Translations under genes and position numbers: made by a program
Notes under the pieces: model-generated
The model's database searches: none
What the model was told of the DNA's origin: nothing
The model's input: only the letters and a program-made list of their open reading frames with translations
NCBI GenBank assembly: GCA_002317595.1
Contig: DCHL01000180.1
Coordinates: 14,576-22,466, forward strand
DNA from: Lachnospiraceae bacterium UBA1753
GTDB lineage: Bacteria; Bacillota; Clostridia; Lachnospirales; Lachnospiraceae
Length of the DNA stretch: 7,891 nt
Reading direction: 5' to 3'
Shown: positions 1-5,215 of the stretch, piece by piece
How the letters are laid out: the number at the start of each line of letters is the position of its first letter
Position numbering within the stretch: position 1 is the stretch's first letter

Positions 1-57
1 CTCCACTTCCTGCTAATCTTACACTTTTTTTGTTCGTATAGCAAATGCGGGCCATTT

Positions 58-199
58 TATGTGCGCTGGGGCAGGTTCAAGGAAACGCACATAGGTTCCT
101 GGAGGGTTCTTATGTGCGGGGAGGAGAACTCGAGGAATGGCACATACTGCGTGCGGAGAATATTATGTGCACGAGGGCGGGGATGTGGAAATGCACATA
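58..199. repeat. Array A1: three inverted-repeat units at 53 bp period
   Basis: Three units of TATGTGC, 22 variable bases, GCACATA lie at 58-93, 111-146 and 164-199. Each unit is exactly 36 bp, the units are exactly 53 bp apart, and both gaps between units (94-110, 147-163) are 17 bp. All six 7-bp arms are perfect, and the base before each left arm is always T. The arms extend to 8 bp in unit 1 (G-C) and unit 3 (A-T), but not in unit 2. The three 22-base interiors differ from each other but are all rich in G and purines on the + strand. As RNA each unit could fold into a 7-8 bp stem with a 20-22 nt loop; as DNA it is an alternating-orientation site array. The period is not a multiple of 3, so it is not coding. 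The array lies upstream of the argG control region. Family not recognised. Confidence 0.9.
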
Positions 200-260
200 T
201 AATCATAAAAATCATGAAACCGCTAATTTCATATTTTTTCTCACAAGTATTGCTTTTTTT

Positions 261-274
261 TGAATAATAATGTA
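261..274. promoter_or_regulatory. Weak candidate ARG box (ArgR site)
   Basis: TGAATAATAATGTA matches 12 of 14 positions of the ArgR core consensus TGAATWWWWATTCA; the right half is the poor one. It sits 31 bp (centre to centre) upstream of the next candidate box. In such AT-rich DNA a match of this quality can arise by chance, so this is the least certain of the three. Confidence 0.25.
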
Positions 275-291
275 TTATTTGCAGGTCGATT

Positions 292-305
292 AGTATTTTT
301 ATTCA
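292..305. promoter_or_regulatory. Candidate ARG box upstream of argG
   Basis: AGTATTTTTATTCA matches 12 of 14 positions of the ArgR/AhrC core TGAATWWWWATTCA. Thirteen of its bases (GTATTTTTATTCA, 293-305) recur exactly at 335-347, 42 bp further on, which is about four helical turns. Paired boxes on one DNA face suit the hexameric arginine repressor known from Bacillus and E. coli. Repression of argG by arginine is the inferred outcome. Confidence 0.45.
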
Positions 306-311
306 CGTTTC

Positions 312-341
312 TTGCATTTTCGACATCAGTTTTTGTATTTT
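312..341 (+). promoter_or_regulatory. Possible argG promoter
   Basis: TTGCAT (312-317) and TATTTT (336-341) are separated by 18 bp and would start transcription around 348, giving a leader of about 45 nt. Both hexamers are imperfect, and the AT-rich surroundings offer other weak -10 choices such as CATAAT at 346-351. If this is right, the best ARG box (334-347) covers the -10 region, which fits direct repression. Confidence 0.3.
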
Positions 342-347
342 TATTCA
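334..347. promoter_or_regulatory. Best candidate ARG box of argG
   Basis: TGTATTTTTATTCA matches 13 of 14 positions of the ArgR core consensus TGAATWWWWATTCA; only the third base differs. It lies 47 bp before the argG start codon and repeats 13 bases of the box at 292-305 at 42 bp distance. The gene it precedes is an arginine-biosynthesis gene, so the assignment rests on both motif and context. Confidence 0.6.
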
Positions 348-393
348 TAATAATGAATGATAAATGAATAATACGTAGAAAGAAGGAATAATT

Positions 394-1617
394 ATGGAAA
401 AAGTTGTATTAGCTTATTCAGGTGGACTTGACACTACAGCGATCATCCCTTGGCTCAAGGAGACATACGGATATGAGGTTGTATGCTGCTGTATCGACTG
501 TGGACAGGGCGAGGAGCTCGATGGACTCGAGGAGAGAGCACAGCTTTCTGGAGCATCAAAGCTCTATATTGAGGACATCATTGATGATTTCGCTGAGAAC
601 TATATTATGCCCTGCGTTCAGGCTGGTGCTGTATATGAGCACAAGTATCTCATGGGTACAGCAATGGCTCGTCCTGGAATCGCAAAGAAGCTTGTTGATG
701 TAGCTCGTGCAGAGAACGCAGTTGCTATCTGCCACGGTGCAACAGGTAAGGGCAATGACCAGATTCGTTTTGAGCTTGGCATCAAGGCGCTCGCTCCTGA
801 TATCAAGGTTATCGCTCCCTGGAGAGATGACAGATGGCAGATGGATTCTCGTCAGGCAGAGATTGATTACTGCAAGGCTCATGGAATCGACCTTCCTTTT
901 GGAACAGACCAGTCTTACAGCCGTGACAGAAATCTCTGGCACATCAGCCACGAGGGCCTCGAGCTTGAGGATCCTTCAAAGGCTCCGAACTATGATCACA
1001 TGCTTGTTCTCGGTGTTACACCTGAGAAGGCTCCTGATGAGTCAGTTGATGTCACAATCACATTTGAGAAGGGTGTTCCTACATCTGTAGACGGAAAGAA
1101 GATGAAGGTTGCTGACATTATCAGATATCTCAACGAGCTCGGTGGAAAGCACGGAATCGGTATTGTTGATATCGTTGAGAACCGTGTTGTTGGTATGAAG
1201 AGCCGTGGTGTATACGAGACTCCTGGCGGAACAATTCTCATGGAGGCTCATCAGCAGCTTGAGGAGCTTGTTCTTGACAGAGATACACTTTCTCTTAAGA
1301 AGGATCTCGGCAACAAGATGGCTCAGATTGTATACGAAGGAAAGTGGTTCACACCTATCCGCGAGGCAATCACTGCATTTACTACATCTACACAGCAGGT
1401 TGTTACTGGCGAGGTTAAGCTCCGTCTCTACAAGGGCAACATCATCAAGGCTGGTACTACATCACCCTACTCACTCTACAGCGAGTCACTTGCTTCCTTC
1501 ACAACTGGTGATATGTACGATCACCACGATGCAGAGGGATTCATCACTCTCTGGGGACTTCCTCTCAAGGTTCGTGCAATGCGCATGAATGAGCTTAAGA
1601 ACGAGAATAAGAAGTAA
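394..1617 (+). CDS. argG: Argininosuccinate synthase
   Basis: Cytosolic enzyme joining citrulline and aspartate with ATP hydrolysis to AMP and PPi, giving argininosuccinate, the penultimate step of arginine synthesis (EC 6.3.4.5). The 407-residue protein has the usual family length. The N-terminal PP-loop SGGLDT is at residues 9-14, CHGATGKGNDQIRFE starts at residue 113, and DQSYSRDRNLWHISHEG follows at the expected place in the synthase domain. The ATG at 394 has AGAAGGA (381-387) 6 nt upstream and starts with the family-typical MEKVVLAYSGG. No argH is adjacent; the strong terminator after the stop suggests a single-gene transcript. ARG boxes upstream suggest arginine repression. Codon use is strongly biased: leucine is CTT/CTC with one TTA and I saw no CTG, and arginine is mostly CGT then AGA. 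This contrasts with the CTG-rich downstream genes and implies high expression. Confidence 0.97.
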   Translation: MEKVVLAYSGGLDTTAIIPWLKETYGYEVVCCCIDCGQGEELDGLEERAQLSGASKLYIEDIIDDFAENYIMPCVQAGAVYEHKYLMGTAMARPGIAKKLVDVARAENAVAICHGATGKGNDQIRFELGIKALAPDIKVIAPWRDDRWQMDSRQAEIDYCKAHGIDLPFGTDQSYSRDRNLWHISHEGLELEDPSKAPNYDHMLVLGVTPEKAPDESVDVTITFEKGVPTSVDGKKMKVADIIRYLNELGGKHGIGIVDIVENRVVGMKSRGVYETPGGTILMEAHQQLEELVLDRDTLSLKKDLGNKMAQIVYEGKWFTPIREAITAFTTSTQQVVTGEVKLRLYKGNIIKAGTTSPYSLYSESLASFTTGDMYDHHDAEGFITLWGLPLKVRAMRMNELKNENKK

Positions 1618-1658
1618 GAGATTGGGTTGAATCTATGCACTAATAATCAAAGCATTAC

Positions 1659-1690
1659 AGAGCTGCTACCTTCGGGTGGCGGCTCTTTTT
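1659..1690 (+). terminator. Intrinsic terminator of argG
   Basis: A 12-bp stem (1659-1670 with 1675-1686, two G-T wobbles) closes on a TTCG tetraloop with the stabilising C-G closing pair, followed by a T run (1686-1690) and more T-rich sequence. It begins about 40 bp after the argG stop, so it ends the argG transcript. Confidence 0.92.
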
Positions 1691-1771
1691 GTTTCTTGGG
1701 GACATTTTAGGAGAGTTTCCTTTGCAGGATTCATAGGCTTCTCAGGGCGGACTACTTGGGATGGCATGCTT

Positions 1772-1860
1772 TATGTGCCATGAGATGAAACTATCGTATC
1801 GCACATAAGAAATATCTTGGAGTTTATGTGCGGATTAACGAACCCTGCGTGGCGCACATA
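1772..1860. repeat. Array A2: two more units of the A1 repeat family
   Basis: Two TATGTGC-N22-GCACATA units at 1772-1807 and 1825-1860 have the same 36 bp length, 53 bp period and 17 bp gap (1808-1824) as array A1. The arms extend to 8 bp in the first unit (TTATGTGC/GCACATAA) and to 10 bp in the second (TTTATGTGCG at 1823-1832 with CGCACATAAA at 1853-1862). Interiors and spacer share no clear sequence with A1 or each other. The array lies between the argG terminator and the MerR-type promoter, outside both predicted transcripts. Arrays A1 and A2 therefore bracket the argG unit. Confidence 0.88.
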
Positions 1861-1872
1861 AAATAGAACGAA

Positions 1873-1925
1873 CAGGAAAATGCAAAGCATAAAGAATAGA
1901 GCTAACCAGGAAAATGCAAAACATA
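1873..1925. repeat. Short direct repeat, two copies
   Basis: CAGGAAAATGCAAARCATA occurs at 1873-1891 and 1907-1925 with a single difference (G/A), 34 bp apart. It follows array A2 directly but does not share its motif or 53 bp period. Role unknown. Confidence 0.7.
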
Positions 1926-1955
1926 TGCAAAAGAAAAATTTCACGAAATTAGTGC

Positions 1956-1987
1956 TTGACTCTCCCCCTAAGGGGAGCATTTATTCT
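1956..1987 (+). promoter_or_regulatory. MerR-type promoter and operator of the ABC operon
   Basis: A -35 hexamer TTGACT (1956-1961) and a -10-like TATTCT (1982-1987) are separated by 20 bp; reading the -10 as TTATTC (1981-1986) gives 19 bp. A perfect dyad, CTCCCC (1962-1967), CTAA, GGGGAG (1972-1977), lies inside this spacer. An over-long spacer with a centred dyad is the hallmark of promoters activated by MerR-family proteins, which twist the DNA to realign the hexamers; BmrR is the best-known drug-responsive case. The operon's last gene encodes a MerR protein with a BmrR-like ligand domain, so autoregulated, ligand-induced activation is the natural reading. Expected transcript start is near 1994. 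Confidence 0.8.
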
Positions 1988-2018
1988 CATCTCGTAGCAA
2001 AGAAAAGACGTTTAGAAA

Positions 2019-2093
2019 ATGAAACAGGTTTTCAATCCTGAAAAGGTGAATCGAGCCGTGGGGAACGCGGCCGTGAGAGGAGGAACGAGATGA
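2019..2093 (+). CDS. Possible 24-codon leader ORF before the ABC ATPase
   Basis: An ATG at 2019 opens a 24-codon frame (peptide begins MKQVFNPEK and ends RGGTR) whose TGA (2091-2093) overlaps the ATPase start codon as ATGA. It lies entirely within the predicted leader of the MerR-controlled transcript. The stop-start overlap is the kind of arrangement used for translational coupling. Against it: there is no good ribosome binding site (only AAGAAAAGA-like sequence near 2000-2008), the ATPase has its own AGGAGG, and a 24-codon open frame is easily random. A small hairpin (TTTTCA 2029-2034 with TGAAAA 2039-2044) lies inside it. Confidence 0.25.
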   Translation: MKQVFNPEKVNRAVGNAAVRGGTR

Positions 2094-2818
2094 AAGGAAA
2101 TTGTATCAGTGTAAAGAATGTATCGAAGTCATTCGGGGACCGCAAGGTTGTGGACAATCTGAGCTTTACTGTGGGAAGAGGAGAAGTGTTCGGGCTGCTC
2201 GGTCATAACGGAGCGGGAAAGAGTACAACAATTGACATGATTCTGGGACTTAAGGCTCCGGATGAGGGGGAGGCAACAATTCTTGGAATGGATGCCTCCA
2301 GAAACAGGAAGAAGGTCTTTGAGAAGGTCGGGGTACAGCTCCAGCACACTCAGTACCAGAGCGGAATCACGGTTGAAGATGCCTGCGAGGAGTACGGTGC
2401 GCTGTATAAGGAGCCGGCAGACTATGGCGAACTTCTGAAGCAGTTTGGACTTGCTGGACTCAGGAAGAGTACTGTGTCAAAACTTTCAGGTGGAGAGCGG
2501 CAGAAACTTTCTGTGGTCCTTGCCCTGATCGGAAAGCCTGAGGTTGTATTTCTTGACGAGCTGACGACTGGACTTGACGTGGTGGCCAGAAGGGAAGTCT
2601 GGAGAACACTTAAGAACCTGAAGGAACGCGGCCTCACAATTTTTCTCACGACACATTATATGGAAGAGGCACAGGCACTATGCGACAGGCTCTGTATCAT
2701 AAAGAGTGGGGAAAAAATAACAGAGGGCACGATTGAGGAAGTGATAAGTAATTCCGGGCAGAGCAATCTCGAGGAAGCATACCTGCACTATATGGGATTT
2801 GATGAGACGGAATTTTGA
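2090..2818 (+). CDS. ABC transporter ATP-binding protein (ABC-2 exporter type)
   Basis: Cytoplasmic ATPase subunit of an exporter, pairing with the permease encoded next. The 242 residues contain the full set of nucleotide-binding motifs: Walker A GHNGAGKST (38-46), Q-loop glutamine at about 85, signature LSGGERQK (132-139), Walker B VVFLDE with catalytic Glu157, D-loop GLD (161-163) and switch His189. Length and the short C-terminal tail fit the drug/peptide-export branch rather than importers. The ATG at 2090 follows AGGAGG (2078-2083) at 6 nt. The substrate cannot be read from the sequence; the BmrR-like regulator in the operon suggests a lipophilic or cationic toxic compound, antibiotic or peptide. 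The stop lies 14 nt before the permease start, so the two are co-transcribed. Confidence 0.95.
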   Translation: MKGNCISVKNVSKSFGDRKVVDNLSFTVGRGEVFGLLGHNGAGKSTTIDMILGLKAPDEGEATILGMDASRNRKKVFEKVGVQLQHTQYQSGITVEDACEEYGALYKEPADYGELLKQFGLAGLRKSTVSKLSGGERQKLSVVLALIGKPEVVFLDELTTGLDVVARREVWRTLKNLKERGLTIFLTTHYMEEAQALCDRLCIIKSGEKITEGTIEEVISNSGQSNLEEAYLHYMGFDETEF

Positions 2819-2832
2819 AAGGAGATTTTACG

Positions 2833-3570
2833 ATGAGAAGATTTTTGAAGATGTATAAGGTTGAACAGAAGCTGTTTCTGATGAGCCCGGATGTAATTAT
2901 TTTTAACCTGCTGATGCCACTGGCGTCGTTCATTCTGATTTCGCTTATTGCCGGGAGCAAGAGTGCGGCGCAGACTGGACTTACCTATCTGCAGAGCTCA
3001 TATGTTGCGCTTTCGACTGTAGGAATCTGCTGCAGTGCATTTATGAGCATACCGATCTCGCTGGTGGAATACCGCTCGCAGGGTGTGCTGAAGAGAATGT
3101 ACTGCAGTCCCTGCTCGCCGACCTGGCTGCTGGCGTGTGATACTATAGCGAGCGGTGTGATGGCAGCGATTTCCACACTAATCCTGACCGTGACTGCAGT
3201 TGTCTTTTTCGGGTACAGAATGAAGGGAAATATTGGACTATACATACTTGTCTGGCTGCTCACAATGCTGTCGATGTTCTCAATCGGCCTGCTTATCGCA
3301 AGCCTGTGCAGAACAACGAAGTCAATGAATGTGGTCACAAGTCTTGTGTATTTTCCAATGCTGCTGCTCTCGGGTGCAACGATTCCTGCGGAAATTTTTC
3401 CAAAGGGACTCAGGATGCTGGCCGAAGTGATGCCCCTCGGAGTCGGTATTAAGATGCTGAAGACCGTTTCGGCGGGAAGCAGCGCCGGGGTTCTTCCGGA
3501 AATGGCGGTTCTTGTTGCAATAGCAGTAGTATGTAGTATTATTTCGGTAAAGACATTTAAGTGGGAGTAG
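2833..3570 (+). CDS. ABC-2 type transporter permease
   Basis: Integral membrane subunit expected to form the export channel with the preceding ATPase. About 245 residues with six hydrophobic segments, the usual ABC-2 topology: a first helix near residues 20-42, five more, and the last near the C-terminus (MAVLVAIAVVCSIISVKTF). Between helices 2 and 3 the loop VEYRSQGVLKRMYCSPCS corresponds to the family's conserved E-R-x-x-G-x-L-x-x-L-x-x-x-P stretch, which contacts the ATPase. I chose ATG 2833 because AAAGGAGA (2818-2825) is placed about 8 nt before it; an in-frame TTG at 2815 would add six residues but lacks a comparable site. Leucine is mostly CTG, unlike argG. The stop is 3 nt before the regulator's ATG. 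Confidence 0.92.
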   Translation: MRRFLKMYKVEQKLFLMSPDVIIFNLLMPLASFILISLIAGSKSAAQTGLTYLQSSYVALSTVGICCSAFMSIPISLVEYRSQGVLKRMYCSPCSPTWLLACDTIASGVMAAISTLILTVTAVVFFGYRMKGNIGLYILVWLLTMLSMFSIGLLIASLCRTTKSMNVVTSLVYFPMLLLSGATIPAEIFPKGLRMLAEVMPLGVGIKMLKTVSAGSSAGVLPEMAVLVAIAVVCSIISVKTFKWE

Positions 3571-3573
3571 TTT

Positions 3574-4464
3574 ATGGAGATGAAAAATATACACGAGCCA
3601 TGTGCCGTGAAAAATGATGAGAATTTATACAAGATTGGTATGTTTGCGGCGATGAACCACGTGACAGTCAAGGCCCTGCGCTTCTATGAGGAGCAGGGAC
3701 TTCTGGCGCCGGCTTACATAAACGACGAGAACGGGTACCGGTACTACACGATGAGCCAGATGGCAGTGGTTCACCAGATATCTGCGCTGAAGACTGCCGG
3801 ATTTACGCTGGATGAGATTGCAAGCCTCAATGCGGGCTCCGATGAAACAGCAGTCCTTCTTAAGAAGAAGGCAGACATTCTTGGTAAGATTGCTGAGCTT
3901 ACCCGTCAGGCGGCTGTGCTTGACGGTTATCTTGCGAAGAAAAAATTAAAGCTGGATACTCCTGTGCTTGTCAAGTCGATTCCAGAGGTGACCGTTGCTG
4001 CGCTGCAGGATACGATTGAATCCTACGATAGTCTGTTTGGCCTGATGCCACGGCTTGGCGTCCTTATGGAGGATGCGGGACTTGAGTGTGCCCTTCCTGA
4101 GTACTGTTTTACTAATTACCTCGAACCTGGATACAAGGAGGAGGATATCCTGGTTGAGGTATGCCAGTCTGTGGTGAAGCCACTTAAGGGAAGCCGTATT
4201 CTGGAAGGCGGACAGTACAGTGAAGAAAACGACGTGCTGTATTTCAGGCATCTGCCTGAGGTGAAGGCAGCATGCATATTCCATAAGGGATCATATTCAA
4301 AGTTTCCGGAGACCTATGAGATTGTACTACGTTTTGTGGAGGAGAATGGCTACGAGATAGCTGGAGCAATCAGGGAGAACTATATTGATGGCGTCTGGAA
4401 CAAGGACAGTGAAGAAGAATGGCTGACGGAAATCCAGGTGCCTGTAAGGCTTGCCGGGGAGTAG
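3574..4464 (+). CDS. MerR-family regulator with GyrI-like effector domain (BmrR-like)
   Basis: Predicted ligand-responsive transcription activator of its own ABC-export operon. Residues about 19-90 form the MerR winged helix: YKIGMFAAMNHVTVKALRFY, EEQGLLAP and NGYRYYTMSQM are textbook positions. A charged helix at about 100-145 should be the dimerising coiled coil. Residues about 150-296 resemble the GyrI/AraC effector-binding fold: DILVEVCQSV, HKGSYSKFPETYEIVLRFVE, RENYIDG (Glu268 aligns with the acidic drug-contact region of BmrR) and a final TEIQVPV. The protein has an 18-residue N-terminal extension before the HTH. ATG 3574 is supported by GGGAG (3563-3567) and by its position 3 nt after the permease stop, implying coupling. 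The probable operator is the dyad at 1962-1977. Which compound it binds is not known. Confidence 0.93.
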   Translation: MEMKNIHEPCAVKNDENLYKIGMFAAMNHVTVKALRFYEEQGLLAPAYINDENGYRYYTMSQMAVVHQISALKTAGFTLDEIASLNAGSDETAVLLKKKADILGKIAELTRQAAVLDGYLAKKKLKLDTPVLVKSIPEVTVAALQDTIESYDSLFGLMPRLGVLMEDAGLECALPEYCFTNYLEPGYKEEDILVEVCQSVVKPLKGSRILEGGQYSEENDVLYFRHLPEVKAACIFHKGSYSKFPETYEIVLRFVEENGYEIAGAIRENYIDGVWNKDSEEEWLTEIQVPVRLAGE

Positions 4465-4500
4465 TATCGTATGGTCTAGGTTGAACGCAGATAAGCAGCG

Positions 4501-4535
4501 AAGCGGATTGCGAATGTCCGCTTTACTTCTTTCTT
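4501..4535 (+). terminator. Probable terminator after the MerR gene
   Basis: AAGCGGA (4501-4507) pairs perfectly with TCCGCTT (4517-4523) across a 9-nt loop, followed by a pyrimidine tract rich in T but broken by A and C (4524-4535). The stem is short and the T tract imperfect, so termination may be partial. The tail overlaps the -35 hexamer of the next promoter. Confidence 0.55.
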
Positions 4536-4550
4536 TGCAGAGAATATAAT
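4522..4550 (+). promoter_or_regulatory. Promoter of the HD phosphohydrolase operon
   Basis: TTTACT (4522-4527) and a perfect TATAAT (4545-4550) are exactly 17 bp apart, a good sigma-70/sigma-A promoter. Transcription would start near 4557, giving a leader of about 95 nt before the ATG at 4652. A dyad, ATTGT-TAT-ACAAT, begins right at the predicted start point (4557-4569) and could be an operator. Confidence 0.6.
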
Positions 4551-4556
4551 TACATG

Positions 4557-4619
4557 ATTGTTATACAATAAATTAGCAGCATAGCTGCGTTATTTTAGCG
4601 AAAGAATTGCGTAGCAATT
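4557..4619. repeat. Three perfect small dyads with 3-nt centres
   Basis: Three inverted repeats, each with a 3-base centre, follow the promoter: ATTGT-TAT-ACAAT (4557-4569), GCAGC-ATA-GCTGC (4576-4588) and AATTGC-GTA-GCAATT (4605-4619). They would lie in the 5' leader of the HD gene as three small hairpins, or the first may be an operator. The second is followed by a weak T-rich stretch (GTTATTTTA). None is a clear terminator. Confidence 0.5.
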
Positions 4620-4651
4620 ATTGAGCCTTTGAAGATTCTGCGAGGTGAGTT

Positions 4652-5215
4652 ATGGCAGGTCAGGAATATATCATGACGTACACGGGTCTTAAGTTCTACC
4701 CGACGAGACCAGATGTGAATTATGTGAGAGTGGAGGATATTGCGCATGCGCTGTCGTTAACCTGCAGGGGGAATGGACAGGTCAAGACATTTTTTTCAGT
4801 GGGACAGCACTGCGTGAACTGTGCACTTGAGGCGAAAGCGAGAGGGTACAGTCCGAGAATGGTGCTGGCGTGCCTCCTTCATGATGCGTCCGAATCCTAC
4901 ATGTCTGACGTGCCGCGCCCCTTCAAGCAGTTTCTCAAGGAATACAACGAGATGGAAGAGAAGCTCCTTGATATGATATATGAAAAATATCTGGGCAGCA
5001 CACTGACTGCAGAGGAGCAGGCAATGCTTAAGAAGGTGGACGATGATATGCTGTATTTCGACCTTAAGTATCTGCTTGGTGTGGAGCCTGAATTTGAGGA
5101 GCCGAAGGTCCATATTGATATAAGCTTTGATTTCGTGCCCTTTGAGAAGGTCGAGAAGCAGTACATCGCAATATTCAATGAGATGATCAGGGCCGCGGGA
5201 GATATGCCATGCTAG
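4652..5215 (+). CDS. HD-domain metal-dependent phosphohydrolase (YfbR-like)
   Basis: A 187-residue soluble protein of the HD superfamily, of the compact type often called 5'-deoxynucleotidase YfbR-like. The metal-ligand pattern is complete: His53 in SVGQHC, His77-Asp78 in LLHDASE, and an Asp at 130-131 in KKVDDDML. The family features EDIAHALSLTCRGNGQ (28-43) before the first His and DVPRPFK (86-92) after the HD pair are also present. YfbR relatives dephosphorylate deoxynucleoside monophosphates, but many HD proteins of this shape have untested substrates. ATG 4652 is supported by GAGGTGAG (4642-4649); a second ATG at 4673 is a weaker alternative. The stop overlaps the start of the following membrane-protein gene, so the two form an operon, though no functional link is evident. 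Confidence 0.88.
   Translation: MAGQEYIMTYTGLKFYPTRPDVNYVRVEDIAHALSLTCRGNGQVKTFFSVGQHCVNCALEAKARGYSPRMVLACLLHDASESYMSDVPRPFKQFLKEYNEMEEKLLDMIYEKYLGSTLTAEEQAMLKKVDDDMLYFDLKYLLGVEPEFEEPKVHIDISFDFVPFEKVEKQYIAIFNEMIRAAGDMPC

Noticed and set aside
58..199. CRISPR array or terminator cluster
   Set aside because: Only 7-bp arms are conserved, not a full repeat, and the hairpins would have loops of 20-22 nt with no T runs, so neither label fits.
45..267. Two overlapping + strand open frames of about 70 codons
   Set aside because: They run straight through the 53-bp array A1; the period is not a multiple of three, the translations resemble no family, and no ribosome binding site precedes them.
1771..1980. 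Minus-strand open frame with a hydrophobic translation
   Set aside because: It overlaps array A2, the direct repeats and the MerR operator. Its hydrophobicity comes from A-rich + strand sequence read in reverse (TTT-rich codons), and it has no supporting start signal.
2815..2832. Upstream TTG start for the ABC permease
   Set aside because: It overlaps the ATPase stop but has no ribosome binding site at proper distance; AAAGGAGA is ideally placed for ATG 2833.
2985..3671. Long minus-strand frame opposite the permease and MerR genes
   Set aside because: It is a shadow of two well-supported + strand genes and its translation shows no recognisable domain.
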